Position numbers and translations under genes: made by a program
Shown: one piece after another, positions 40,736-50,435 of the stretch
Layout: every line of letters starts with the position of its first letter
How positions within the stretch are numbered: the stretch's first letter is position 1
Assembly: GCA_963838235.1 (NCBI GenBank)
Contig: CAWIQJ010000005.1
Span: 1,240,001-1,304,000, forward strand
From: JAFECT01 sp963838235
Lineage (GTDB): Bacteria > Pseudomonadota > Alphaproteobacteria > Caulobacterales > Caulobacteraceae
Reading direction: 5' to 3'
Length of the DNA: 64,000 nt
The notes under the pieces: model-generated
The model's input: the letters and a program-made list of their open reading frames with translations, nothing else
What the model was told of the DNA's origin: nothing
Database searches by the model: none

Positions 40736-40796
40736 CCACAGGGTCGCGGGCGGATCAGGGGCGATCCCCGAGCCGCGTCCGAAAGCGAAGATACCT

Positions 40797-42310
40797 ATGC
40801 AGGTCGTTGAAAAGTCGAGTGAAGGTCTCAGTAAGGTCCTTGAGGTCACGGTCACCCAGAAGGACCTGAGCGACCGGCTCGACGCCAAGATCAAGCAGGT
40901 CGGACCGCAGCTGCGCCTGAAGGGCTTTCGCCCCGGCAAGGTGCCCGCCTCCCACGTGCGCCGCGTCTTCGGCCGCGAGCTGATGGGCGAGATCATCCAG
41001 GAGACCCTGAACGCCTCGACCCAGCAGGCGCTCGACCAGGTCAACGTCCGCCCCGCCGCCCCGGCCGAGGTGAAGCTGTCCTCGGACATCGAAAAGGTCA
41101 TCAAGGGCGAGAGCGATCTCGCCTACGAAATGGCCGTCGAGGTGATGCCAAACTTCGTGCCGATCGACCCGACGACCATCGCGATCAGCCGCCCGGTCTA
41201 CAAGGCGAGCGACGCGGACGTGGAAGAGCAGCTGAAGGACCTGGCCGCCCAGACCCGCGCCTATGAGGCGAAAGAGGGCAAGGCCAAGGACGGCGACATG
41301 GCCGTCATCGATTTCCTCGGCCGCATCGACGGCGAGGCCTTTGAAGGCGGCGCCTCCACGGACGCCCAGCTGGTGCTCGGCTCCGGCCAGTTCATCCCCG
41401 GCTTCGAAGAACAGCTCGTGGGCGCCAGGGCCGGCGACGCGCGCACGGTGAAGGTGACATTCCCCGAAACCTACGGCGTGGCGCCCTGGCCGGCAAACCG
41501 GCCGAGTTCGAAGTCACGGTCAAGGAAGTCCGCGCGCCGCAGGAATCCAAGATGGACGACGCCTTCGCCGCGCGCATGGGCCTGGAAAACCTGGACAAGC
41601 TGAAGGACGCCCTGCGCGGCCAGCTCGACCAGCAGTACGCGGCCCAGTCGCGTTTCCGCCTGAAACGCCACCTGCTTGACGTGCTCGATGAGCGCCACAG
41701 CTTCATCCTGCCGGAGAAGATGGTCGAGAACGAGTTCAACTCGATCTGGGCGCAGGTGGAGGCCGACAAGGCCAGGGGCAACCTGCCGCCGGAAGACCAG
41801 GGCAAGTCCGACGAGGACCTGCGTAAGGAATACCGCGACATCGCCGAGCGCCGGGTGCGCCTGGGCCTGGTGCTGGCCGAGGTCGGCCGCCGCGGCGGCG
41901 TCACCGTCACCGACCAGGAGCTGTCGGCCGCGGTGATGAACGAGGCGCGCGCTATCCGGGCCGCGAGAAGGACGTCTTCGATTCTACCGCACCAACCCCA
42001 ACGCCGCCGCCCAGCTGCGCGCGCCGGTGTTCGAAGAGAAGGTCTGCGACTGGCTGTTCGCCGTGGGCAAGGTGACCGACGAAGAGGTCTCCAAGGACGA
42101 GCTCTACGCCGACGACGACCTGCCGCAGCACCCAAGGACGAGAAGAGAGCCAAGAAGGCGAAGTCTGAAAAGGCCGAAACCGGCGAAGACAAGGCTGAAG
42201 CCAAGAGCGAGGCCAAGCCCAAGGCCGAGAAGAAGGCCGCGGCCAAGGACGACGTTAAGGCCGACGCCAAGCCCAAGGCGGCCAAGAAGGCCCCGGCCAA
42301 GAAGGACTGA
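40797..42310 (+). CDS. tig: Trigger factor (two or three frameshifts)
   Basis: Ribosome-bound chaperone and prolyl isomerase. ATG 40797, stop 42310, ~504 codons. N-terminal ribosome-binding domain with the signature LKGFRPGKVPASHVRRVFG; FKBP-like PPIase domain around residues 160-245 (DGDMAVIDFLGRIDGEAFEG, GSGQFIPGFEEQLVGARAGD); the C-terminal chaperone arms follow the first shift near 41480. A second shift lies near 41960 (NEARRYPGREKDVF-like) and another near 42133. The protein ends in a ~60-residue Lys/Ala/Glu tail (KAEAKSEAKPKAEKKAAAKD), longer than in E. coli. First of tig-clpP-clpX-lon. Confidence 0.93.
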
Positions 42311-42470
42311 ACCTGTCCCTAAGACCTCCGCCTAATGCCGCAGCGCGGCCGCCAGGCCGATGGAGCGCCGCGCCGGTCGTCCACCGAAGCGCGCCGCCGA
42401 CGTTATGGCGTCGCGCCGGACCTCAACGCGCTGGTCCCTTCCGGCCTTGCGGACGAGGCTTGCAACGGCC

Positions 42471-42504
42471 GCCCTATGGGCGGGCGATATCCGCTCCATA
42501 GGGC
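42471..42504. promoter_or_regulatory. Long inverted repeat in the clpP leader
   Basis: GCCCTATGG and CCATAGGGC are perfect 9-bp arms; inside, GCGG pairs with CCGC around GCGATAT. It lies 48 nt before the clpP start. No T-run follows, so it is not a standard terminator; it may be an operator or a structured 5' leader. Confidence 0.45.
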
Positions 42505-42552
42505 TGCGCCGATTCAGGCGTCCGCCCCAGCCGCAAATCGAGAAGGCCACCC

Positions 42553-43179
42553 ATGCGCGACCCGCAAGACCTCATGATGAATCTCGTGCCCATGGTGGTC
42601 GAGCAGACCAGCCGCGGGGAGCGGTCCTTCGACATCTTCTCCCGCCTGCTGCGCGAGCGGATCGTGTTCCTGTCGGGCCCGATCGACGACGGCGTCGCCG
42701 CCCTGGTCACCGCCCAGCTTCTCTTCCTGGAGTCCGAGAGCCCCAAGAAAGAGATCGGCATGTACATCAACTCGCCGGGCGGCATCGTGACCTCCGGCCT
42801 GGCGATCTACGACACCATGCAATACATCCGCTCGCCGGTTTCGACCCTGTGCACGGGTATGGCGGCGTCCATGGGCTCGTTCCTGCTGATGGCCGGAGAA
42901 GCGGGCCAGCGCATCGCGCTGCCGAACGCGCGCATCATGCTGCACCAGCCCTCGGGCGGCTTCCGCGGCCAGGCGTCGGACGTCGCGCGCCACGCCGAGG
43001 ACATTCTCTACACCAAGCGCCGGTTGAACGAGATCTACGCCAAGCACACCGGCCAGCCGATCGAGAAGGTGGAAGAGACGCTCGACCGCGACCACTTCAT
43101 GTCGGCGGAAGAGGCCAAGGCCTTCGGCATCGTGGACCACGTCTACGAGAAGCGCGAAGGCGCCGAGACCGCGGCCTGA
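42553..43179 (+). CDS. clpP: ATP-dependent Clp protease proteolytic subunit
   Basis: 208 residues. Serine peptidase with catalytic triad S106 (MAASMGSFLL), H131 (IMLHQPSGG) and D180 (DRDHFMSAEEA). It forms the double-heptamer chamber that works with ClpX, encoded 3 kb downstream, and in Caulobacter is essential for cell-cycle proteolysis (CtrA and others). Full length and intact; it begins 242 nt after tig. Confidence 0.98.
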   Translation: MRDPQDLMMNLVPMVVEQTSRGERSFDIFSRLLRERIVFLSGPIDDGVAALVTAQLLFLESESPKKEIGMYINSPGGIVTSGLAIYDTMQYIRSPVSTLCTGMAASMGSFLLMAGEAGQRIALPNARIMLHQPSGGFRGQASDVARHAEDILYTKRRLNEIYAKHTGQPIEKVEETLDRDHFMSAEEAKAFGIVDHVYEKREGAETAA

Positions 43180-43244
43180 TCCCGGTTCGCGCAACCGACG
43201 GATTTAGCCTAGGATAGCTTCCAGGTGACTGCACGGGGACGCCG

Positions 43245-44258
43245 ATGAGCGTGGACATCCCTGACCAGCTGCAGACGTTGCGCCAAGCCGCGCATGCGGG
43301 CGATCTCGACGCCATGGTCAAGCTCGCCGATCGCCTGCTGGTCGGGCGCGACGCGCCGTTCGAGCCCGAGGAAGGCGTCGCGCTGGTTACGCGCGCGGCG
43401 GAGCGCGGCGAGCCGACCGCGCTCGTGCGCATGGCCACCCTCGCCGGCGCCGGAGCCTGGACGACGCAGAGCTGGCCGCGGGCGTTCGAACTTCTCGTTG
43501 AAGCCGCCGGCAAAGGCGCCGCCTCGGCCCAGGGACAACTCCTGCTGCTCGCCGGCGATCGGGCGCTGGCCGATCGTGTGCGCGCCGGCGCCGAAGAGCC
43601 GGAAAAGTGGCGCCGTCTCGCGGACAGTTTCAGCATCGACGCTTGGGCCTCATCGCCTGGGCGCCGCATCCTGTTGGAGAAACCGCGCATCCGCGCGGTG
43701 GACGGTTTCGTGACGCCTGAGATCTGCGCCTGGCTGATAGAGCGCGCGCGCGGCAAGCTGAAACCGGCGCTGATGTACAACGGCAAAGAGTCGGTGCGCA
43801 TGACGACGCGCACCAACTCGGATTTCATCTTCGATATTGTCGAATCCGACCTGATCTCGCTGCTCATCCGCGTGCGCATCCAGGCAGTAACCAAGCTGCC
43901 GACGCTCCAGATGGAGCCATTCCAGATTTTTCACTACGCCGAAGGACAAGAGATCAAAGCACACTACGATCACGTGCGCGACAGCGCCTTGTCGCTCGAC
44001 GTGAAGAGCGAATCCGCGAGCGAACGGATCGCCACTTTCCTGATCTACCTCAATCACGACTACGAAGGCGGCGCGCTGGAATTTCCGCACGTGAATTTCA
44101 CCTACCGGGGAAAGACCGGCGACGCGATCTTCTTCGCCAACGTCGACGAGAACGGCAAGGCCGAGCGGCTGAGCCTGCACGCCGCCAAGCCGATCACCCG
44201 CGGGGAGAAGTGGATGGTCTCCCAATGGATCCAGGACCGTCCGACCTACCTGGGCTGA
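43245..44258 (+). CDS. Sel1-like repeat protein with prolyl 4-hydroxylase-type oxygenase domain
   Basis: 337 residues. Residues ~1-115 are Sel1/TPR-like repeats (MVKLADRLLVGRDAPFEPEE, VLVEAAGKGAASAQGQLLLL pattern). Residues ~140-335 form a P4Hc double-stranded beta-helix with iron ligands H240-x-D242 (KAHYDHVRD) and H312 (LSLHAAKPI), and K322 (RGEKWMVSQW) as the 2-oxoglutarate anchor. Cytoplasmic by sequence. The substrate is unknown. It lies between clpP and cicA, so it is an insertion relative to a compact clpP-cicA-clpX layout. Intact. Confidence 0.87.
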   Translation: MSVDIPDQLQTLRQAAHAGDLDAMVKLADRLLVGRDAPFEPEEGVALVTRAAERGEPTALVRMATLAGAGAWTTQSWPRAFELLVEAAGKGAASAQGQLLLLAGDRALADRVRAGAEEPEKWRRLADSFSIDAWASSPGRRILLEKPRIRAVDGFVTPEICAWLIERARGKLKPALMYNGKESVRMTTRTNSDFIFDIVESDLISLLIRVRIQAVTKLPTLQMEPFQIFHYAEGQEIKAHYDHVRDSALSLDVKSESASERIATFLIYLNHDYEGGALEFPHVNFTYRGKTGDAIFFANVDENGKAERLSLHAAKPITRGEKWMVSQWIQDRPTYLG

Positions 44259-44326
44259 TCGCCGCGCCGGAGCCTTGACATCCGGGCCGTTGAACCTGCC
44301 AGATCAGGGCGTTTGGGGAACAGGCC

Positions 44327-45271
44327 GTGCGTCTTTCAGTTGCAGCCTTGGGCGTGGCCGCGGCCGCCCTTCTGAGCGGGGTCGCGTTCGCGGATCCGCC
44401 CGCGTCGTCTCCGACCACGGTCTCCGGGGTCACCGTCACCGCCGAGAAGGCCACCCCCGAGAAGGTCAAGAGCTTCGTCAATCAGCTCACCGCGACCGCG
44501 CCGGGCGTGCAGATGGCGCGCTGGGACCACTCGATCTGCACCGGCGTGCTCGGTCTTCCGGAAGAGCACGCCCAATTCATGAACGACCGGATCGCGGCCA
44601 ACGCCGTCGCCGTGGGTCTGGTGACCGGCAAGCCCGGGTGCAAGCCCAACGTCCTGGTGATGATCGCGCCGGACGCCCAGGTCTTCACCAGGAAGATTGT
44701 CCAGGACAATGCGCGCGCCTTCGGCCTGGGCTTCGGCCACACCCGCGGCCTCAAGGCGCTGAAGGATTTCGAGAACACGCCGCGCCCGGTCCGCTGGTGG
44801 CACGTCACCCAGACCAAGGCGGTCGGCGGCTTCGAAGTGTCCGAGCCGGTCAACGGCGGCCGCGGCATGGACGCCGGCACCGTCGAGGTGTTCAGCGTCT
44901 CGCACGTGCACACCGGCGTGGTCGAGGTGTTCGGCGGCATCGTGATCGTGGTCGACGCCAAGACGGCCCAGGGCGTCAGTTACCAGGCGCTGTGCGACTA
45001 CATCTCCATGGTCGCCCTGGCGCAGATCGCGCCGAACGTGGACGTGACCTCCCTGCCCTCGATCCTGAGCCTGTTCCATGACCGGGACGAGGGAAAGCCG
45101 CTGCCGACCGGGCTGACGCCCTGGGACACCGGGTACCTGAAGGCGCTCTACACGGTCAGCACCAATGTGGAGCGCACCAGCCAGGCCAAGGGCGCGATCA
45201 CCGACGCGATGAAGAAATCCACGCCGGAGCCTTCGACGCCGGACTCGGGAACCGCTCCCAAGCCGCAGTAA
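44327..45271 (+). CDS. Secreted protein of unknown function
   Basis: 314 residues from GTG 44327 (RBS GGGGAA), with signal peptide RLSVAALGVAAAALLSGVAF. It contains paired cysteines (SICTGVLGLPEEH and KPGCKPNVLVMIAPD), a mixed alpha/beta core with a VFSVSHVHTGVVEVFGGIVI segment, and a Pro/Ser/Thr-rich tail ending TAPKPQ. No catalytic motif stands out. I do not recognise the family beyond similarity in style to conserved Caulobacteraceae periplasmic proteins. It is convergent with cicA, 4 nt apart. Confidence 0.75.
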   Translation: MRLSVAALGVAAAALLSGVAFADPPASSPTTVSGVTVTAEKATPEKVKSFVNQLTATAPGVQMARWDHSICTGVLGLPEEHAQFMNDRIAANAVAVGLVTGKPGCKPNVLVMIAPDAQVFTRKIVQDNARAFGLGFGHTRGLKALKDFENTPRPVRWWHVTQTKAVGGFEVSEPVNGGRGMDAGTVEVFSVSHVHTGVVEVFGGIVIVVDAKTAQGVSYQALCDYISMVALAQIAPNVDVTSLPSILSLFHDRDEGKPLPTGLTPWDTGYLKALYTVSTNVERTSQAKGAITDAMKKSTPEPSTPDSGTAPKPQ

Positions 45272-45275
45272 GGGC

Positions 45276-45953
45276 TCAGGGTATGGCGGTGAACACCCGG
45301 TAGCCGGGCGCCGCCGCCCGGGCCAGCATCTCGGCGTCGCCCGCAGTGTCGCCGTAGGCCGCGACCAGGTTCAGGTCCGGGCCAAAGGCCTCTTCGAGCC
45401 GGCGGACCTTCTCAGGCCCCCGGCAATTCATGCCTACGAAGTCGCCCGCGACCCGGTCCCGGTCATCGAATCGCAGCCGGGTTCCGATCAGCCGGTCCGC
45501 GCCCAGCCGTTCGGCAAAGGGAGCAATCGTGGTCTCCGGCGAGGCCGTCACAATGACCCGAAGCGCGCCCTGGTCGCCCCATTCCGCCCACGATTCCAAG
45601 GCGTCGGGCCGCATGAACCGGTCCCAGACCGCCTCGCAGAACCCCCGGGCCTCCAATTCGAGCTGAATTCGCGCAACGCCGGTCAAGAACTCAGAAACCG
45701 CTGACGACTTAAGCGCGTTACGGTCACGGTTAACCAGATAACGCGAACCTGCTGGCATGAGTTTGAGTAATCCCGAAACGAAACGCGGTCCCGAGGCGCG
45801 CCAGGCCAGGAAGGCCATGAAGCTATCGCGGACGCTCAGGGTGCCGTCGAAATCGAAGGCGACGATCGGTCGCTGTCCCCCGGGCGACAAGGCTTGCGGA
45901 GGGGGCGAGGCCCCCGGCCCCAGGCCTTTGGAATTGTGGCTTGAAGTCCCCAT
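45276..45953 (-). CDS. cicA: HAD-family phosphatase CicA
   Basis: 225 residues. HAD motifs: I D34-x-D36 (VAFDFDGTLS), II VTASPET, III CRGPEKVRR and IV YGDTAGDAEML, the arrangement of HAD-IB (SerB-like) enzymes. In Caulobacter crescentus the gene lying between clpP and clpX is cicA, a phosphotransferase-superfamily member whose dosage affects growth and cell shape; the same placement and motifs support the name here. It is divergent from clpX (202-nt spacer). The substrate is unknown. Confidence 0.82.
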   Translation of the reverse strand: MGTSSHNSKGLGPGASPPPQALSPGGQRPIVAFDFDGTLSVRDSFMAFLAWRASGPRFVSGLLKLMPAGSRYLVNRDRNALKSSAVSEFLTGVARIQLELEARGFCEAVWDRFMRPDALESWAEWGDQGALRVIVTASPETTIAPFAERLGADRLIGTRLRFDDRDRVAGDFVGMNCRGPEKVRRLEEAFGPDLNLVAAYGDTAGDAEMLARAAAPGYRVFTAIP

Positions 45954-46155
45954 CTATGCGGCGAGCGACGTCATCGGGCCGGACCGAAGGTCGCGCTGGG
46001 GGGGACGACCTTGATCCCCATAGTGCGCTTGTGATCGTATGCCGGATCGGGGATTGTCATTTTTTGAACCCTCGCGGCCCATATTGTGCATGGGCTTTCG
46101 CTGAGGCGGAAAGCGGGTCCCCAGGCGGGTCCCCGCCCTTGTGTGAGACGCATCG

Positions 46156-47418
46156 ATGACCAAAGCCGCCAGCGGCGATACCAAGAGCACCCTTTACTGC
46201 TCCTTCTGCGGAAAGAGCCAGCATGAGGTGCGCAAACTCATCGCCGGGCCCACCGTCTTCATTTGCGACGAGTGTGTCGAACTCTGCATGGATATCATCC
46301 GTGAAGAGCACAAGATCGCCTTCGTCAAGTCGAAGGACGGCGTTCCGACTCCGAAGGAGATTCGCGAGGTCCTCGACGACTACGTCATCGGCCAGGACCA
46401 CGCCAAGAAGGTCCTCGCTGTCGCGGTGCACAACCACTACAAGCGCCTCAACCACGCGCAAAAGAACAACGACGTCGAACTCGCCAAGTCGAACATCCTG
46501 CTGATCGGGCCGACCGGCTCGGGTAAGACGCTGTTGGCCCAGACGCTGGCGCGCATCATCGACGTGCCCTTCACCATGGCCGACGCCACGACCCTGACCG
46601 AAGCCGGTTACGTGGGCGAAGACGTCGAGAACATCATTCTCAAGCTGCTGCAGTCGGCGGACTACAACGTCGAACGCGCACAGCGCGGCATCGTCTACAT
46701 CGACGAGGTCGATAAGATCAGCCGCAAGTCAGACAACCCGTCGATCACCCGCGACGTCTCCGGCGAAGGCGTGCAGCAGGCCCTGCTGAAGATCATGGAA
46801 GGCACCGTCGCCTCCGTGCCTCCGCAAGGCGGCCGCAAGCACCCGCAGCAGGAGTTCCTGCAGGTCGACACCACCAACATCCTGTTCATCTGCGGAGGCG
46901 CGTTCGCGGGCCTGGAGAAGATCATCTCCAGCCGCGGCAAGGGCACCTCCATCGGCTTCGGCGCCCAGGTGAAGGACCCCGACGAACGTCGCACCGGCGA
47001 GGTCCTGCGCGGCGTCGAGCCCGACGACCTGCTCCGCTTCGGCCTGATCCCGGAATTCATCGGCCGTCTGCCGGTGCTGGCGACGCTGGAGGACCTCGAC
47101 GAAGAAGCCCTGGTGAAGATTTTGACCGAGCCCAAGAACGCCCTGGTCAAGCAGTACCAGCGGCTGTTCGAGATGGAGAACGTCGGCCTCACCTTCAACG
47201 ACGAAGCCCTGCACGGCATCGCCAAGAAGGCCATCCTGCGTCGCACCGGCGCACGCGGCCTGCGCTCGATCATGGAAGGCATCCTGCTCGAGACCATGTT
47301 CGAGCTGCCGACCTACCAGGGCGTCGAGGAAGTGGTGATCAACGGCGAAGTGGTCGAAGGCCGCGCCCAGCCGCTGATGATCTACGCCGAACGCCGCGAC
47401 AAGGGCGCCGCGTCCTAA
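46156..47418 (+). CDS. clpX: ATP-dependent Clp protease ATP-binding subunit ClpX
   Basis: 420 residues. N-terminal zinc-binding domain C15-C18-C37-C40 (YCSFCGKSQHE, FICDEC). AAA+ core: Walker A G118-T125 (GPTGSGKT), pore loop EAGYVGEDVEN, Walker B IVYIDEVDKI (D183-E184) and sensor 2 RRTGARGLRSIMEG. It unfolds substrates for ClpP. Full length, intact, monocistronic with a hairpin terminator at 47449. Confidence 0.98.
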   Translation: MTKAASGDTKSTLYCSFCGKSQHEVRKLIAGPTVFICDECVELCMDIIREEHKIAFVKSKDGVPTPKEIREVLDDYVIGQDHAKKVLAVAVHNHYKRLNHAQKNNDVELAKSNILLIGPTGSGKTLLAQTLARIIDVPFTMADATTLTEAGYVGEDVENIILKLLQSADYNVERAQRGIVYIDEVDKISRKSDNPSITRDVSGEGVQQALLKIMEGTVASVPPQGGRKHPQQEFLQVDTTNILFICGGAFAGLEKIISSRGKGTSIGFGAQVKDPDERRTGEVLRGVEPDDLLRFGLIPEFIGRLPVLATLEDLDEEALVKILTEPKNALVKQYQRLFEMENVGLTFNDEALHGIAKKAILRRTGARGLRSIMEGILLETMFELPTYQGVEEVVINGEVVEGRAQPLMIYAERRDKGAAS

Positions 47419-47448
47419 GGCTCTCGCTTCGCGATCTGAGTTTCGATC

Positions 47449-47471
47449 GGCCCCGGGACTGTCCCGGGGCC
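47449..47471 (+). terminator. clpX terminator
   Basis: GGCCCCGGGA-CTG-TCCCGGGGCC is a perfect 10-bp stem with a 3-nt loop, followed by a weak GCTTGCATTTT tract. It begins 31 nt after the clpX stop. Confidence 0.7.
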
Positions 47472-47714
47472 GCTTGCATTTTCGGGAAGCGTTGAGAGCT
47501 TTCTCTCGCAAAACAGGAAAACGACGCGACTTTCGGGCCACAGCCGACGGCCGGCGGATGGATAGCGGCGTTATGCCGCCTCGGTCTCCCGGACCGGTTT
47601 TCCAGCCTGGCCGGCGATTTGGGGGTGAAACTTCCCCGGCCTCAGCGGGTTTAGGTCACGGGGACCCAGCTTTACCGCCTGCCTGCGGCGTTCGAGGCAT
47701 CCGTGACCCTCGAG

Positions 47715-47745
47715 CTTGAACAGAGAGGATTTGGAGCCACATAAT
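47715..47745 (+). promoter_or_regulatory. Candidate lon promoter (heat-shock-like)
   Basis: CTTGAA (47715-47720) is followed 16 nt later by CCACATAAT (47737-47745). CTTGAA resembles the alphaproteobacterial sigma32 -35 box, and TTGAAC with CATAAT also fits sigma70, so it may be dual. The ATG of lon is ~115 nt downstream of the expected start point. The rest of the clpX-lon gap (47472-47714) shows no gene. Confidence 0.5.
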
Positions 47746-47775
47746 TCCTCGAACAGACACGCCGTGAATTGGCGG

Positions 47776-47853
47776 CCGGTTCTGAAGGACCCGACCCTCG
47801 TCGGGGCTACCCCAGAACCGGAGGGCCCGCGGTCCAGTTAGGCCGCAGGGACC
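47776..47853 (+). promoter_or_regulatory. Structured 5' leader of lon
   Basis: Three possible helices lie in the predicted leader. P1 pairs CCGGTTCTG (47776-47784) with CAGAACCGG (47813-47821). P2, inside P1, pairs CCCGA with TCGGG. P3 pairs GGTCC (47831-47835) with GGACC (47849-47853), ending one base before the AGGAG RBS. It may be an RNA thermometer or other leader control of lon. Confidence 0.4.
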
Positions 47854-47867
47854 AGGAGCAAGGCATC

Positions 47868-50260
47868 ATGTCAGAGCTTAAGGTGTTACCGGTGCTGCCC
47901 CTGCGGGACATTGTGGTGTTCCCGCATATGGTGGTGCCGCTTTTTGTGGGACGGGAGAAGTCGGTCCGCGCGCTGGACGAAGTCATGCGCGGCGACAAGC
48001 AGATTTGCTCGCGACCCAGAAGAACTCCGCCGACGACGATCCCGCGCCGGACGCCATCTACGACGTCGGCGCCATCGCGACTGTGCTGCAACTGTTGAAG
48101 CTGCCTGACGGCACGGTGAAGGTGCTGGTCGAAGGCAAGTCGCGCGCCGCCATCAGCCGCTTCACCTCGACCGGCGACTTCTATGAAGCCGAAGTGGTGG
48201 AGATCGAGGACGAAGCCGGCGAGAGCAACGAGGCCGAGGCGCTGTCGCGCGCGGTGATCGAGCACTTCGAAAACTATGTGAAGTTGAACAAAAAGGTGCC
48301 GCCCGAGGCGCTGTCTTCGATTCCGCAGATCACCGAACCGTCCAAGCTCGCCGACCAGGTCGCCTCGCACCTATCGGTGAAAATCGCCGACAAGCAGGAA
48401 CTGCTGCAGACCTTCGAAGTGCCGCGGCGCCTGGAGCGCGTCTATGCGCTGATGGAAGGCGAAATCTCGGTGCTGCAGGTCGAGAAGAAGATCCGCTCGC
48501 GCGTGAAGCGCCAGATGGAGAAGACCCAGCGCGAATATTATCTGAACGAACAGATGAAGGCGATCCAGCGGGAGCTGGGCGAAACCGACGACGCGCGCGA
48601 TGAAATTCTCGAGCTGGAAAAGCGCATCCGCAAGACCAAGCTCAGCAAGGAAGCCCGCGCCAAGGCCGACGGCGAGTTGAAGAAGCTGAAGAACATGTCG
48701 CCGATGTCGGCGGAATCGACGGTGGTGCGCAACTACCTCGACTGGCTTCTGTCGATCCCGTGGGGCAAGGCCAAGACCAAGCCCATCGACCTGAAAAAGG
48801 CCGAGCAGATCCTGGAAGACGATCACTACGGCCTGGACAAGGTGAAGGAGCGCATCCTCGAGTATCTCGCGGTGCAGGCGCGCACCGGCACGGTGAAGGG
48901 CCCGATCCTCTGCCTCGTCGGACCGCCCGGCGTCGGCAAGACCTCGCTGGGCCGCTCAATCGCCAAGGCTACCGGCCGCGAATTCGTGCGCCTGTCGCTG
49001 GGGGGAGTGCGTGACGAGGCCGAGATCCGCGGACACCGGCGCACCTACATCGGCTCCATGCCGGGCAAGATCGTCCAGTCGATGAAGAAGGCGAAGACCA
49101 CCAACGCCTTCATGCTGCTGGACGAGGTGGACAAGCTGGGCGCCGACTGGCGCGGCGACCCCTCCTCGGCCCTGCTCGAGGTGCTGGATCCGGCGCAGAA
49201 CTCGACCTTCGGCGACCACTATCTCGAGGTGGACTACGATCTCTCCCAGGTGATGTTCGTCACCACGGCGAACAGCCTGAACATGCCCCAGCCCCTGCTG
49301 GACCGCATGGAGGTGATCCGCATCCCCGGCTATACCGAGGACGAGAAGCTCGAGATCGCCAAGCGCCACCTGCTGCCCAAGGTGCAGAAGGACAACGGCC
49401 TGAAGGACGGCGAGTGGATCGTTCCGGACGAGGCCATCCGCGACCTGATCCGTTACTACACGCGCGAGGCGGGCGTGCGGAACCTCGAGCGCGAACTCGG
49501 CAACCTGGCGCGCAAGTCGGTGCGCCAACTCGAAACCGAGAAGACCAAGTCGATCACCATGGACGACGTCCTGCTCGACAAGTTCGCGGGCATTCGCCGG
49601 TTCCACTACGGTGAAACGGACGAGACCGACCAGGTCGGCATCGTCACCGGCCTGGCGTGGACCGAGTTCGGCGGCGACATTCTCACAATCGAAGCCGTGC
49701 GCATGCCCGGCAAGGGTCGGATGACCGTCACCGGAAATCTGAAAGAGGTGATGAAGGAGTCGATCTCCGCCGCCGCCTCCTTCGTGCGCTCGCGCGCCAC
49801 GCGCTACGGCATCAAGCCGCCGCTGTTCGAGAAGACCGACGTGCACGTACACGTGCCCGAGGGCGCCACGCCCAAGGATGGTCCCTCGGCCGGCGTGGCC
49901 ATGACCGTGGCCATGGTCTCGGTGCTCACCGGAATCCCCGTTCGCAAGGAGGTGGCGATGACCGGCGAGATCACCCTGCGCGGCCGTGTGCTCCCCATCG
50001 GCGGCTTGAAGGAGAAGCTGCTGGCCGCGCTGCGATCGGGCGTGAAGACGGTGCTGATCCCGGCGGAGAACGTGAAGGACCTGGCCGATATTCCGGACAA
50101 CGTGAAGTCCGCGCTGGAGATCATTCCGGTCGCCACCGCCGACGAGGCCCTGGCCCACGCCCTGACCGGAAAACTGGAACCGGTGGAGTGGCGGGAGGAA
50201 GACGAACCGCTTCCAATCCCAGTCGCAGACGGGGATTTGGACGTTTCGATCGCCCACTGA
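47868..50260 (+). CDS. lon: ATP-dependent protease Lon (one frameshift)
   Basis: 797 residues once one missing base near 48003 is restored (GACAAGCAGATTTGCTC should read ATT-x-TG-CTC; the length is 3n+2, as one deletion predicts). N-domain starts MSELKVLPVLPLRDIVVFPH. Walker A is LVGPPGVGKTSLGRSIAKAT and Walker B AFMLLDEVDKLG. The Ser-Lys dyad is S674 (PKDGPSAGVAM) and K717 (GGLKEKLLAAL). It degrades misfolded and regulatory proteins; in Caulobacter it is heat-induced and acts on CcrM and DnaA. RBS AGGAG. The terminator is at 50289. Confidence 0.97.
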
Positions 50261-50288
50261 CCCCTGCCGATCCCGGTTTGTTCACAAA

Positions 50289-50321
50289 AAACGCCGTTCG
50301 GACCCTGTCCGGGCGGCGTTT
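50289..50321 (+). terminator. lon terminator
   Basis: AAACGCCG-TT-CGGAC-CCT-GTCCG-GG-CGGCGTTT makes a 13-bp stem with one internal mismatch pair, followed by CTCCTTT. It starts 28 nt after the lon stop. Confidence 0.8.
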
Positions 50322-50435
50322 CTCCTTTGACGGGAAGGGATTCGTGAATTCTTATCCTGAACAGCGACTGAGCGCCGAATCGGGGAGGGCCCTACGCTTC
50401 GTCGTTCTAGAAACCCAAGGGCTGGGGAGACAGAC

